Source: CAYFRC01 sp050946115
Lineage (GTDB): Bacteria > Bacillota > Clostridia > Christensenellales > Aristaeellaceae
Direction: 5' to 3'
Length of the DNA stretch: 64,000 nt
Assembly (NCBI GenBank): GCA_050946115.1
Contig: JBMNUF010000003.1
Location: 124,001-188,000, forward strand
The first letter of the stretch is position 1. Every line of letters begins with the position of its first letter. The translations under genes and the position numbers were made by a program. Below the pieces are notes generated by a model. The model was not told the origin of the DNA. It ran no database searches and saw only the letters and a list, made by a program, of their open reading frames with translations. Positions 40,467 to 49,189 of this stretch are shown here, in pieces.

Positions 40467-41270
40467 TCAGCCGCGCTTCTGGATGAGGTTGATCTCGCAG
40501 GCGGGCAGCGTCTTGCTGCTGCCGGTGGTGGTGGTGTAGGTCTTCGTGCCGTTGGTCACGGCGTAGACGGTCACGTTGTCGCCCTTGTAGATGAGTTCCT
40601 CGCCCTCCGAGAAGCGGTACGTGGCATATACCACATTGTCCTTCTCGCCCGATGTGGCGATGCGGAAGATCGCCGTGCCGTCGGACTCGAGCGCCTGCAG
40701 CACGGTTCCGATAAAGGTCACCTTGCGGGCATTGTACGCCTCGGGCGAAGCCATGTGCGTGGCATAGTCGTATTCCTCGTAATCGGCGGGGTTAAATTCC
40801 ACCGCCGCCTGGCTCGCGGTCGCCTTCGGCGCGTCGGAGGCAAATAGCGCGATCTGCGTCCTGCCGTCCGCGATGCCGTCCGCGTTCAGCCCCACCATTT
40901 TCTGGAAACGCTGCACGGCGGCTTCGGTGTTCTTGCCGTAATTCCCGTCGGAATTGCCCTCCAGATAGCCCAACGCAATCAGGCGATCCTGAAGCTTGGT
41001 GACCTCCTCGCTCTTGGAGCCCTTGGAGAGCGTGGAATACGCCGTCTGCGCCAAAAGCGCCTCGTAGGTGTCGCGCAGTTCGTCGTAATCCGCCTGCAGG
41101 GCGGAAAGCTTCGCCTCCAACCGCGCGATGGTTTCGTCCTTTTCGGCGAGCTGCGCCGCATAATCTATGGCAGCGGGATCCTGCGCCGCCGTCCCCGAGC
41201 CTGCCTCCTCGGCGAAGACGGCGGGCACAAGCAGCAGCAGGGCGCAAAGCAGTATGGCGATTTTTCTCAT
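40467..41270 (-). CDS. Secreted peptidoglycan-binding protein with coiled coil
   Basis: A 267-residue exported protein. Signal peptide MRKIAILLCALLLLVPAVFA; a coiled-coil stretch (QLAEKDETIARLEAKLSALQADYDELRDTYEALL); then a PG_binding_1 repeat (GSKSEEVTKLQDRLIALGYLEG, YGKNTEAAVQRFQKMVGLNADGIAD). A C-terminal beta-rich part of about 90 residues (VTFIGTVLQALESDGTAIFRIAT, VVYATYRFSEGEELIYKGDNVTVYAV) looks like an OB-type fold. ATG 41270 follows a GGAGG site. Likely wall-bound; a specific function is not evident. Confidence 0.83.
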   Translation of the reverse strand: MRKIAILLCALLLLVPAVFAEEAGSGTAAQDPAAIDYAAQLAEKDETIARLEAKLSALQADYDELRDTYEALLAQTAYSTLSKGSKSEEVTKLQDRLIALGYLEGNSDGNYGKNTEAAVQRFQKMVGLNADGIADGRTQIALFASDAPKATASQAAVEFNPADYEEYDYATHMASPEAYNARKVTFIGTVLQALESDGTAIFRIATSGEKDNVVYATYRFSEGEELIYKGDNVTVYAVTNGTKTYTTTTGSSKTLPACEINLIQKRG

Positions 41271-41340
41271 GGGTATCAATCCTCCGTTATCCGTGTTTTC
41301 TCTTAGACGCGCGAGGAGCGCATTTCGTTTCCGTTTTTCT

Positions 41341-41369
41341 AAAAAACCTCCGGCGGTTTCCGCCGGAGG
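41341..41369 (-). terminator. Terminator of the 41379 gene
   Basis: CCTCCGGCGG (41347-41356) and CCGCCGGAGG (41360-41369) make a perfect 10-base stem with a TTT loop. On the minus strand it is followed by TTTTTT. Confidence 0.9.
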
Positions 41370-41378
41370 CAAGGTCTT

Positions 41379-41789
41379 TTACTGTGCGACCTGCGCCATG
41401 CTGTCCTGTGCGAATTTCTTCGCCCTCTGGAGATCCGACTCGGAGGGACCTTTGTTGAACAGCCCCTTGACCGGCGCGGTAAAGGCGGTGGGGAGCACGT
41501 TGATGCCCCTTCTGGAGAGCGCCTCGCGCATGGCGGAAATCGCCGCATCGCTGTTCTTCGCGCAGCAGAAGAGCGCGCAGTTCTTCACGCGGTCCTTGTT
41601 GAGCGTGTCGATGAATTCCAACGTGACGTTGTCCGCCTTGTTCTCACAGCCCAAAAACATCAGATGCACGCCCTCGGGCATGTAGGCGGGGAGCAGCGGT
41701 TCCTTCACGCACTTGGATTCGCGGGCGAAGACCTCCGCGATCATTTCGGCGGAGCCTTTGGGGGAAACGTAATGTACTTTACACTTCAT
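41379..41789 (-). CDS. Flavodoxin-like small protein
   Basis: A 136-residue protein starting MKCKVHYVSPKGSAEMIAEVFA, which resembles the first strand, phosphate loop and helix of flavodoxins. Later parts MPEGVHLMFLGCENKADNVTLEFIDTL and KNCALFCCAKNSDAAISAMREALSRRGINVL look like alternating strands and helices of the same fold. The FMN loop is not the classic TGNT, so binding is uncertain. It stands alone behind its own promoter (41828-41855) with an AAGGAAGGAAGG ribosome binding site. Confidence 0.65.
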   Translation of the reverse strand: MKCKVHYVSPKGSAEMIAEVFARESKCVKEPLLPAYMPEGVHLMFLGCENKADNVTLEFIDTLNKDRVKNCALFCCAKNSDAAISAMREALSRRGINVLPTAFTAPVKGLFNKGPSESDLQRAKKFAQDSMAQVAQ

Positions 41790-41827
41790 ATGAAACAGCC
41801 TTCCTTCCTTTGTATTGATTCAATATA

Positions 41828-41855
41828 ATTATAATACATCATTCGTATGTTAAAA
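41828..41855 (-). promoter_or_regulatory. Promoter of the flavodoxin-like gene
   Basis: On the minus strand TTTTAA (41850-41855) and TATAAT (41828-41833) are 16 bases apart, in an AT-rich patch upstream of the gene start at 41789. Confidence 0.65.
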
Positions 41856-41935
41856 CGCAAGCATATTCGGATCATTTCACACCAAAATCACAAATTTTCC
41901 CTGTATCCCGCGAAAACGGATTAACACAAGTCCCC

Positions 41936-41963
41936 TTGATAACCGCGCGGCACGGCGTATAAT
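41936..41963 (+). promoter_or_regulatory. Promoter of the TSUP-glnN operon
   Basis: TTGATA at 41936-41941, a 16-base spacer and TATAAT at 41958-41963. The leader of about 35 bases holds the GGAGGGG ribosome binding site of the transporter gene. Confidence 0.8.
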
Positions 41964-42004
41964 AGAACGTATCGCAGCGGGGCGTAAGATCGGAGGGGCA
42001 CGAT

Positions 42005-42724
42005 ATGTTTTTCCTCATGGCGTTTTCGGTCGTCGTCGCGTATTTCGCCAAGGGGCTGAGCGGCTTCGCGAACACGCTCATCTTCTCGACCATCATGAGC
42101 TTTGCCGTGCCCAACAGCGACATTTCCCCCATCGAGCTGATCCTCGGCAGCCCGTCCAACTGGGCGATTATCTGGAAGGAACGCAAGAGCATCCACGTGA
42201 AACTCTGGCTGCCCGTGGCGCTCACGATGATGGTCGGCGCGATTCCGGGGATGCTGCTGCTTAAAAACGGCAGCCCGCAGACAATCAAGGCAATCTTCGG
42301 CGCAACGGTCGTATTCCTCGGCGTGGAAATGCTTTTGCGCGCGCTTTCGACAAAAAAACAAAGGCCCAATCGGTTCGCGCAGGCAGCCATCGGGCTGTTC
42401 GCGGGCGCGATGTGCGGGCTTTTCGGGATCGGCGCACTGCTCGCCGCCTACTTCAGCCGCACGACGGAGGACGCCGCGTCCTTTCGGGGCAATCTGTGCA
42501 TGGTCTTTCTTACGGAAAATATCTATCGCACCATCGCCTATGCGTACCTTGGCATTCTGACGGTCGATGTGCTTTGGACGGTTCTCAAACTCGCACCGTT
42601 TATGCTTCTGGGGCTCTTCCTCGGCATGAAATGCGCGGGGCGCATACGGGAGGCGACCGTTCGCCGCATCATCATCGCGCTGCTCATATTTTCGGGGCTT
42701 TCGCTTCTGCTTTTGAATTTGTAA
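42005..42724 (+). CDS. TSUP-family (TauE/SafE) membrane transporter
   Basis: A 239-residue protein of seven to eight membrane segments. The N-terminal half begins FLMAFSVVVAYFAKGLSGFANTLIFSTIMSF and the second half repeats the plan with AAIGLFAGAMCGLFGIGALLAAYFSR, the internal duplication typical of TSUP permeases. The family moves sulfite, sulfonates, sulfoacetate and related organic anions across the membrane. The substrate here is unknown. It could export sulfite or sulfate-derived anions, but it is not inside the sulfatase locus. glnN follows after 18 bases. Confidence 0.87.
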   Translation: MFFLMAFSVVVAYFAKGLSGFANTLIFSTIMSFAVPNSDISPIELILGSPSNWAIIWKERKSIHVKLWLPVALTMMVGAIPGMLLLKNGSPQTIKAIFGATVVFLGVEMLLRALSTKKQRPNRFAQAAIGLFAGAMCGLFGIGALLAAYFSRTTEDAASFRGNLCMVFLTENIYRTIAYAYLGILTVDVLWTVLKLAPFMLLGLFLGMKCAGRIREATVRRIIIALLIFSGLSLLLLNL

Positions 42725-42742
42725 TACACGGGAGGGATTCCT

Positions 42743-44827
42743 ATGGGTTTGTCCGATATGTTCGGGTCAATGGTGTTTAACGACAGAGTCATGAAAATGC
42801 GCTTGCCGCACGAGACGTATAAGGCCTTCAAAAAAACCATCGCACAGGGGCGCTCGCTCGACATCGGCATCGCGGACGTGGTCGCCAACGCGATGAAGGA
42901 TTGGGCGATCGAAAAGGGTGCGACGCATTTCACCCATTGGTTCCAGCCCATGACGGGGGTGACCGCCGAAAAGCACGAGGCGTTCATCCAGCCGCAGGGC
43001 GATTCCGTGATCATGGAATTTTCGGGGAAGGAGCTCATCAAGGGCGAAAACGACGCATCGAGCTTCCCCTCCGGCGGGCTGCGGGCGACGTTTGAGGCGC
43101 GCGGCTATACGACGTGGGACCCCACGAGCTATGCCTTCATCAAGGACGGCACGCTGTGCATCCCTACGGCGTTTTGCTCCTATACGGGAAGCGTTTTGGA
43201 CAAGAAAACGCCGCTTCTGCGCTCCATCGAATGCGTCAATGTGCAGGCAAAGCGCATATTAAAGCTCTTCGGCAGGACGGACGTCTCGCGCGTAACGATC
43301 ACCGTGGGCCCCGAGCAGGAGTACTTCCTGATCGACAAGGCGGTGTGCGACAAGCGCCCGGACATCCTCTACACGGGGCGCACGCTGTTCGGCGCAAAGC
43401 CGCCGAAGGGGCAGGAATTGGACGACCACTTTTTCGGCGCATTAAAGCCGCGCGTGAGCGCGTTCATGCGCGAATTGGACGAGGAGCTTTGGAAGCTCGG
43501 CGTTTCGGCGAAGACGGAGCACAACGAATCCGCGCCCGCCCAGCACGAGCTCGCGCCGATCTTTTCCTCCGCGAACATCGCCACGGACCACAACCAGCTC
43601 ACGATGGAGCTCATGCGCCGCATCGCGGGCAAGCACGGTATGGTGTGCCTTTTGCACGAAAAGCCGTTCGCGGGCGTCAACGGTTCCGGCAAGCACAACA
43701 ACTGGTCGCTGTCCACGGATACGGGCGCAAACCTGCTCGAGCCCGGCGCATCGCCCAAGGACAACGCGCAGTTCCTGCTTTTCCTGTGCGCCGTATTGCG
43801 CGCGGTGGACCTGCATCAGGGTTTCCTTCGCATTTCGATCGCAACGGCAGGCAACGACCACCGCCTCGGCGCGAGCGAAGCGCCGCCCGCGATCCTCTCT
43901 GTCTCGCTGGGCGAGGAACTGACGGATATCCTGGACGAGATCGAAGGCGGCGTGTCCTACGACAAGGTGTACAAGAAGGAAATGAACATCGGCGTGGATG
44001 TTCTGCCTACCATCCCCAAGGATACCGCGGATCGCAACCGCACGTCTCCCTTCGCCTTTACCGGAAACAAGTTCGAGTTCCGCAGCCTCGGCGCGCCGAT
44101 CTCCGTCGCGGGGCCGAACATCGCGCTCAACACCATCGTAGCGGAGTCGCTGTGCGATTTTGCGGACATTTTGGAGCAGGCAGACGATTTTACGGGCGCG
44201 CTCAACGCCCTCATCCGCGACACGATCCGCAAGCACCGCCGCATCATTTTCAATGGCAACAACTACGCGCCCGAATGGCGCGAGGAGGCGCACAGGCGCG
44301 GGCTCATCGAGTGGAGCTCGACCGCGGAGGCGCTCAGCCACTTCATGGATGAGAAAAACGTGCGGCTTTTCACGCGGTTCGGCATCTTCAGCGAGGAGGA
44401 AATGCGCTCCCGTTCGGAAATCCTGCTCGAAAACTATGCGAAGGTGCTGCACATCGAGGCGCTCACGATGGTGGAGATGGTCGAGCGCGACATCCTCCCC
44501 GCCGTCTTGCGCTACAGCGGCGAGCTCGCGCAGGGCGTGTTCCAAAAGGAGCGGGTCGGCATCGACGCCTCTTTGGAAAGGGACATCTGCGCAACGCTTT
44601 CGGAGCTGTCGCTCGCCATGCGAAAGCGCTGCGACGAATTGAAGGATGCCGTCGCGGGCGCGGACGAGACGCCGGCGGGCGTACAGCGGGCGTTTTACTA
44701 CCGCGACAGGGTGACGCACTGCATGGACGCGCTGCGCCGCGCCGTCGACGCGTGCGAGCCCCTGGTCGAAAAGAACAAATGGCCCTACCCGAGCTACGGC
44801 GAATTGCTATTCAGCGTCACTTGGTAA
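42743..44827 (+). CDS. glnN: Glutamine synthetase, type III
   Basis: Makes glutamine from glutamate, ammonia and ATP. The 694-residue length and the motifs FTHWFQPMTGVTAEKHEAF, VTVGPEQEYFLID (metal-binding Glu), AEHNESAPAQHELAPIF, KPFAGVNGSGKHNNWSLST and RTSPFAFTGNKFEFRSLGA are those of GSIII, unrelated in length to GlnA types I and II. GGGAGGG precedes the ATG. It is the second gene after a TSUP transporter and ends at a very strong terminator. No PII or ammonium transporter gene is adjacent. Confidence 0.97.
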   Translation: MGLSDMFGSMVFNDRVMKMRLPHETYKAFKKTIAQGRSLDIGIADVVANAMKDWAIEKGATHFTHWFQPMTGVTAEKHEAFIQPQGDSVIMEFSGKELIKGENDASSFPSGGLRATFEARGYTTWDPTSYAFIKDGTLCIPTAFCSYTGSVLDKKTPLLRSIECVNVQAKRILKLFGRTDVSRVTITVGPEQEYFLIDKAVCDKRPDILYTGRTLFGAKPPKGQELDDHFFGALKPRVSAFMRELDEELWKLGVSAKTEHNESAPAQHELAPIFSSANIATDHNQLTMELMRRIAGKHGMVCLLHEKPFAGVNGSGKHNNWSLSTDTGANLLEPGASPKDNAQFLLFLCAVLRAVDLHQGFLRISIATAGNDHRLGASEAPPAILSVSLGEELTDILDEIEGGVSYDKVYKKEMNIGVDVLPTIPKDTADRNRTSPFAFTGNKFEFRSLGAPISVAGPNIALNTIVAESLCDFADILEQADDFTGALNALIRDTIRKHRRIIFNGNNYAPEWREEAHRRGLIEWSSTAEALSHFMDEKNVRLFTRFGIFSEEEMRSRSEILLENYAKVLHIEALTMVEMVERDILPAVLRYSGELAQGVFQKERVGIDASLERDICATLSELSLAMRKRCDELKDAVAGADETPAGVQRAFYYRDRVTHCMDALRRAVDACEPLVEKNKWPYPSYGELLFSVTW

Positions 44828-44840
44828 AAGGGAAAAACCA

Positions 44841-44870
44841 AAGAGCCTGCCGAAAATTCGGCAGGCTCTT
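44841..44870. terminator. Perfect-stem bidirectional terminator
   Basis: AAGAGCCTGCCGAA (44841-44854) and TTCGGCAGGCTCTT (44857-44870) form a perfect 14-base inverted repeat with an AA loop, flanked by A-rich and T-rich sequence. It separates convergent glnN and bioY. Confidence 0.95.
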
Positions 44871-44885
44871 CGGCTTTCTTATCCT

Positions 44886-45437
44886 CTATTGCGCGTCCTT
44901 TTCTCGGTGCAGGATGCGCGTAATCCGCTTGCCCACCTGCATGGCGAGAAACAGCTTGCACAAGTCCGGCACGATATACGGCACCACGCACAAAAGGAGC
45001 ACGGAGCCCACGCCATATGCCGTGCCGCGCGCGCGGTACACCGCCGCGAACCACGCCGTGCCGAAGGCGTAGCACGCGATCAGCCCCAGCGCGAGCGCGA
45101 AAATCGCCCTGCGCATGGGCAGCGCCCCCTTGACGTTTCTTTCAAACAGCCAATAGATCGCCGCCGTCGCCGCAAAGCCCCAGATGTACCCGCCCGTGGG
45201 GCCCATGAGGTGCGCGATGCCGCCCCGAAACCCCGAAAACACGGGCAGCCCGACAGCGCCCAGCAGGATATACAACAAAATCGAGAGCAACCCATCCTTG
45301 CCACCGAGCACGAGCAGCGTGCAGAACACGGCGAACGTCTGCAAGGTAAAGGGCACCGCGAACGGGATCGAAATCCACGAGCAAACCACCGTCAGCGTGA
45401 CGGTGACGGCGATGTAGGTGAGCCTGCGAATGTTCAA
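44886..45437 (-). CDS. bioY: BioY-family biotin transporter S component
   Basis: A 183-residue, six-segment membrane protein of the BioY family, the biotin-binding component of an ECF transporter. Signatures are IPFAVPFTLQTFAVFCTLLVLGGKDG, LLGAVGLPVFSGFRGGIAHLMGPTGGYIWGF and VPYIVPDLCKLFLAMQVGKRI. The start chosen is TTG 45437, because AAGGAAGG lies eight bases upstream and the protein then begins like other BioY proteins. The ATG at 45461 adds eight residues but has a poor ribosome binding site. No BirA box or biotin genes are nearby. Confidence 0.93.
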   Translation of the reverse strand: MNIRRLTYIAVTVTLTVVCSWISIPFAVPFTLQTFAVFCTLLVLGGKDGLLSILLYILLGAVGLPVFSGFRGGIAHLMGPTGGYIWGFAATAAIYWLFERNVKGALPMRRAIFALALGLIACYAFGTAWFAAVYRARGTAYGVGSVLLLCVVPYIVPDLCKLFLAMQVGKRITRILHREKDAQ

Positions 45438-45562
45438 AGTGTACGCCTTCCTTTCCCGCATCAAGATATGCTCATCGTACCATACCCACGCCCTTCACAT
45501 ATATCGCCGCCGTGTTATTTATATAAAGATTTCCGATTTCCCGCCCTGCAGCGCGCAAGAAA

Positions 45563-45610
45563 AACCCCCATTTGCTCGCGGTATGCCATGCCGTCTGACA
45601 AATGGGGGTT
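45563..45610 (-). terminator. Terminator after lysS with a nested inner hairpin
   Basis: A 12-base stem (45563-45574 with 45599-45610, CCCCCATTTG/CAAATGGGGG core) encloses 24 bases that can form a second small hairpin (CGGTAT/ATGCCG). On the minus strand it is followed by TTTTTCTT. It sits 36 bases after the lysS stop. Confidence 0.85.
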
Positions 45611-45645
45611 GTAAGTTTCTTACCGTTTGACGTTATGGGTTTGAC

Positions 45646-47145
45646 TTACTCCAATGATTTCATCGTCGGGAACAGCAGCACGTCGCGGATCGCGGCGGAG
45701 TCGGTCAGGAGCATGACCATGCGGTCGATGCCGATGCCGATGCCTCCCGTCGGCGGCATGCCGATCTCAAGCGCGTAGAGGAAATCCTCGTCCGTGCGGT
45801 TGGCCTCCAAGTTGCCGCTCGCGAGCAGCTCCTCCTGCGCCTTGAAGCGCGCACGCTGGTCCATCGGGTCGTTCAATTCGGAATAGGCGTTCGCCATCTC
45901 CCAGCCGTTCATGTAGAACTCGAAGCGCTCGACATAGCCGGGCTTGTCGGGCTTTTTCTTGGTGAGCGGGGAGGTCTCGATCGGGTGATCCATCACAAAC
46001 GTCGGCTGGATCAGGTGGTCTTCGACGTATTCCTCGAAGAACAGGTTCAGCACGTCGCCCTTCTTGTAGAGGGGCTTCAGTTCCAAATGGTGTTCTTTTG
46101 CGAGTGCGATCGCCTCCGCGTCGTCCTTCACTTCGTCAAAGTCGATGCCGGCGTATTTTTTGACGGCCTCCGTCATCGTGATGCGCTCGAAGGGCTTCCC
46201 GAGGTCCATCTCGGTGCCGTTATAGGTGATGACGCTCGTGCCCAATACGTGCTGCGCCACGTGGCGGAACAGTTTTTCGGTGAGGTCCATCATGCCGTGG
46301 TAGTCGGTATACGCCTGATACAGCTCCATCAGCGTGAATTCCGGGTTGTGGCGGGTGTCCACGCCTTCGTTGCGGAACACACGCCCGATCTCGTATACCT
46401 TTTCCAAGCCGCCCACGATGAGCCGCTTCAGGTACAGTTCCAGAGAGATGCGCAGCTTCACGTCCTCATCCAACGCGTTGAAGTGCGTCTCGAACGGGCG
46501 CGCCGCCGCGCCGCCGGCGTTGGGCACCAGCATGGGCGTTTCGACCTCGATGAAGCCCTCCGCGTCGAGATAGCTGCGGATGCACGAGATGATCTTCGAG
46601 CGGTTGATAAAGGTTTCGCGCACCTCGGGATTGACGATCAGGTCGAGATAGCGCCTGCGATACCGCGTGTCCGTGTCCCTGAGTCCGTGGAATTTCTCGG
46701 GCATGGGGTGGAGCGCCTTCGTGAGCAGCGTCGTTTCCGTCGCGTGGACACTCATCTCGCCCGTCTTCGTGCGGAACACGGTGCCTTTGACGCCCAAAAT
46801 GTCGCCGATGTCGTATTCCTTGAAGGAGGCGTACTCGTCCTCGCCCACGTCGTCCCTGCGCACGTAGATCTGGATGCTGCCGTCCCTGTCCAAAATGTGC
46901 GCAAAGGACGCCTTGCCCATGATGCGGCGGCTCATCATCCTGCCCGCGATCGAGACCTCTTTCTCCTCGAGCGCCTCGAAGTTTTGGAGGATCTCGGCGG
47001 AGCGGTGCGTCCTGTCGTATTTTACGATCTCGTAGGGGTTGCGTCCCTCGTCGATGCGCTTTTGCAGCTTTGCGAGCCTGATGGTATACTGTTCGGATTG
47101 TTCCCGCGCTTCCTCCTCGGGCGTGCGGATCGTATCTTCTGCCAT
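45646..47145 (-). CDS. lysS: Lysyl-tRNA synthetase, class II
   Basis: Charges tRNA-Lys. The 499-residue protein has the N-terminal OB anticodon-binding domain (VSIAGRMMSRRIMGKASFAHILDRDG) and the class II core: motif 2 GLEKVYEIGRVFRNEGVDTRHNPEFT and motif 3 GIGIGIDRMVMLLTDSAAIRDVLLFP. The length is standard. It follows greA after 19 bases, a pairing seen in many Firmicutes. GGAGAGCAACC precedes the ATG. A well-formed terminator follows. Confidence 0.97.
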   Translation of the reverse strand: MAEDTIRTPEEEAREQSEQYTIRLAKLQKRIDEGRNPYEIVKYDRTHRSAEILQNFEALEEKEVSIAGRMMSRRIMGKASFAHILDRDGSIQIYVRRDDVGEDEYASFKEYDIGDILGVKGTVFRTKTGEMSVHATETTLLTKALHPMPEKFHGLRDTDTRYRRRYLDLIVNPEVRETFINRSKIISCIRSYLDAEGFIEVETPMLVPNAGGAAARPFETHFNALDEDVKLRISLELYLKRLIVGGLEKVYEIGRVFRNEGVDTRHNPEFTLMELYQAYTDYHGMMDLTEKLFRHVAQHVLGTSVITYNGTEMDLGKPFERITMTEAVKKYAGIDFDEVKDDAEAIALAKEHHLELKPLYKKGDVLNLFFEEYVEDHLIQPTFVMDHPIETSPLTKKKPDKPGYVERFEFYMNGWEMANAYSELNDPMDQRARFKAQEELLASGNLEANRTDEDFLYALEIGMPPTGGIGIGIDRMVMLLTDSAAIRDVLLFPTMKSLE

Positions 47146-47164
47146 TGGTTGCTCTCCTTCTCGG

Positions 47165-47641
47165 TTACTTGGAAACGGCGAGGATTTTCAGCTCCAGCAG
47201 CCCGCCCGGGGTCTGCACCTTGACGGTTTCGCCGGCTTTTTTGCCCATGAGTTCTTTCCCGATCGGGGATTCCGTGGAGACGAACAGGCGGGACGGATCC
47301 GCCTCCGTCGCGCCGACGACGGTGTACTCGTCCTCCGCCTCGTACTCCATGTCGAAGACCTTTACGTGGCTGCCGACGCCGACGACGCCTTCCTCGCCCG
47401 CGCCCGCTTCCGCGATGACCGCCTTGTTCAGGATTCCCTCGATGTCGCCGATGCGCCCTTCGATGCGCGCCTGCTCGTTTTTTGCCGCCTCGTACTCGGC
47501 GTTCTCGCTCAGATCGCCAAAGGAGCGCGCCGTTTCGATGTCATGTGCGTTCTTTGCGCGCTCGACGTTTTTCAGATGGCGCAGTTCCTCTTCGAGTTTC
47601 CTCTTGCCGTCCGGCGTCAGAATGATGCTGTCATCCGCCAT
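47165..47641 (-). CDS. greA: Transcription elongation factor GreA
   Basis: GreA rescues backtracked RNA polymerase by stimulating RNA cleavage. The 158-residue protein has the N-terminal coiled coil with LTPDGKRKLEEELRHLKN and ETARSFGDLSENAEYEAAKNEQARIEGRI; its tip holds the acidic D and E residues that act in the polymerase channel. A C-terminal FKBP-like domain ends in SPIGKELMGKKAGETVKVQTPGG. ATG 47641 follows AGGAGGG. It heads the greA-lysS operon with a consensus promoter. Confidence 0.97.
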   Translation of the reverse strand: MADDSIILTPDGKRKLEEELRHLKNVERAKNAHDIETARSFGDLSENAEYEAAKNEQARIEGRIGDIEGILNKAVIAEAGAGEEGVVGVGSHVKVFDMEYEAEDEYTVVGATEADPSRLFVSTESPIGKELMGKKAGETVKVQTPGGLLELKILAVSK

Positions 47642-47733
47642 TGATATCCCTCCTGCGATGTGTTTTTTCCATAGCATAAACAAACACTGCGCCGGTATTC
47701 CGCGCAGCGTGTTAGAACAACCTTCATCGATTC

Positions 47734-47762
47734 CAATTATAGCACCCTTGTTTTGCCGTGTC
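47734..47762 (-). promoter_or_regulatory. Consensus promoter of greA-lysS
   Basis: On the minus strand a perfect TTGACA (47757-47762) and a perfect TATAAT (47734-47739) are 17 bases apart, the best sigma-A promoter in the window. A nine-base palindrome lies just upstream (47765-47786). Confidence 0.93.
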
Positions 47763-47764
47763 AA

Positions 47765-47786
47765 GCATAATTTCGACAAATTATGC
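47765..47786. repeat. AT-rich inverted repeat upstream of the greA promoter
   Basis: GCATAATTT (47765-47773) and AAATTATGC (47778-47786) form a perfect nine-base inverted repeat with a four-base centre, placed directly upstream of the greA -35 box on the minus strand. Possible operator, UP-like element or the tail of the lysC terminator. Confidence 0.6.
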
Positions 47787-47817
47787 GTCGGCGGCGCTTT
47801 GCGCGCGCCGCCGACGC
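47785..47817 (-). terminator. GC-rich hairpin after the aspartate kinase gene
   Basis: GCGTCGGCGGCG (47785-47796) pairs perfectly with CGCCGCCGACGC (47806-47817). On the minus strand it is followed by ATAATTTG, a weak U-run. It follows lysC and probably ends its transcript. Confidence 0.7.
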
Positions 47818-47833
47818 CTCGTTTTGCCCGATC

Positions 47834-49150
47834 TTAATCCACGAATTCGTTGTAGATGGCGCGCACGGCCTTTTCAAAGTCGTCCACATCCACGCCCACG
47901 ATGATGTTGAGCTCGCTCGAGCCCTGGTCGATCATGCGCACGTTCACATCGGCATTTGCGAGCGCGCCGAACAGCCGCGCCGCCGTGCCGCGCTGGTTCA
48001 CCATGCCGCGTCCGACGGTCGCGATCAGGGCGAGCCCCGTGGAAAACACGATGGAATCGGGGTGGCACAGTTCTTCGATGCGGCTGACGATCCGCTCCTT
48101 GCACTGCATGAGGTCGTTGTCGCGGATGATGACGCACATGGTGTCTATGCCGGTGGGCAGGTGCTCAAAGGACACGCCGTTGTCCTCGATCGCCTGCAAC
48201 ACGCGCCTTCCGAAGCCGATCTCGCTGTTCATCATCGCCTTTTCGATGGAGAGCAGCGTGAAATCCTTGTGTCCCGCGACGCCCGTGATGACGGTATCGG
48301 TATCCGGCAGGGGTTCCCCCTTGTCGACGATCATCGTGCCCGGCTCCTCGGGCGCATTGGTGTTTCTGATGTTCGTCGGGATGCCCGCCTTGCGCACGGG
48401 GAACACCGCATCCTCGTGCAACACCGTCGCGCCCATGTAGCTGAGCTCGCGCAGTTCGTGATACGTGAGCTGCCTGATGACCTTCGGATTGTCCACGATG
48501 CGCGGGTCCGCCATCAGGAAGCCGGACACGTCCGTCCAGTTCTCGTAGATTTCGGCATTTGCCGCGCGCGCGACGATCGCGCCGGTGATGTCCGAGCCGC
48601 CGCGGGAAAACGTGTGGATGTCGCCGTCCGGCAGGGCGCCGTAAAAGCCGGGGATGACCGCGTGTGCATGGTGCTTCAGGCGCTCGGAGAGGAGGCTGTT
48701 CGTCCATTCGCCGGCGAACACGCCCTGCCTGTCGAACATCACCGCTTCGCGCGGGTCGATAAAATCCCAGCCGAGATAGTTTGCGAGGATGCGCCCCGAG
48801 AAGTATTCGCCGCGGCTCGCCGCGTAATCGGGGCCGCGCCGCGCGATTTCGATGCGCACCTCCTCGAGCATCGGCGCGAGGTCGATATCGAGGGAAAGCT
48901 CTTTTACGATGTCCAGATAGCGCGTCGCGATTTTCTGAAACAAATCGTCATACGGCTCGTCGCGCCGGGCGAGGCGATAGCATTTATAGAGCATGTCCGT
49001 GATCTTTTCGTCGTCCCGGTGGCGCTTTCCGGGCGCGGACGGCACGCAGTAGCGCCTTTCCGGATCTGCCAGAAGGATATTTTTTACCTTGCGGAACTGG
49101 TTCGCGTCCGCGAGCGAGGAACCGCCAAATTTGCATACTTTACAACCCAT
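47834..49150 (-). CDS. lysC: Aspartate kinase
   Basis: Phosphorylates aspartate, the first step towards lysine, threonine, methionine and diaminopimelate. The 438-residue protein has the amino acid kinase start VCKFGGSSLADANQFRKVKNI, the catalytic region FSRGGSDITGAIVARAANAEIYENWTDVSGFLMADPRIV, and a C-terminal tandem ACT domain (LLSIEKAMMNSEIGFGRRVLQAIED, LIATVGRGMVNQRGTAARLFGALANADVNVRMIDQGSSELNIIVGV) that usually gives feedback control. Monofunctional, no homoserine dehydrogenase domain. A consensus promoter lies 40 bases upstream; no lysine riboswitch is evident. Confidence 0.95.
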   Translation of the reverse strand: MGCKVCKFGGSSLADANQFRKVKNILLADPERRYCVPSAPGKRHRDDEKITDMLYKCYRLARRDEPYDDLFQKIATRYLDIVKELSLDIDLAPMLEEVRIEIARRGPDYAASRGEYFSGRILANYLGWDFIDPREAVMFDRQGVFAGEWTNSLLSERLKHHAHAVIPGFYGALPDGDIHTFSRGGSDITGAIVARAANAEIYENWTDVSGFLMADPRIVDNPKVIRQLTYHELRELSYMGATVLHEDAVFPVRKAGIPTNIRNTNAPEEPGTMIVDKGEPLPDTDTVITGVAGHKDFTLLSIEKAMMNSEIGFGRRVLQAIEDNGVSFEHLPTGIDTMCVIIRDNDLMQCKERIVSRIEELCHPDSIVFSTGLALIATVGRGMVNQRGTAARLFGALANADVNVRMIDQGSSELNIIVGVDVDDFEKAVRAIYNEFVD

Positions 49151-49189
49151 ATCCGATTATCTCCCATCTATATGCGGAAATGTTGAATA

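Noticed and set aside
45462..45645. BirA operator or small gene upstream of bioY
   Set aside because: No clear BirA palindrome and no supported reading frame; only the lysS terminator is evident.
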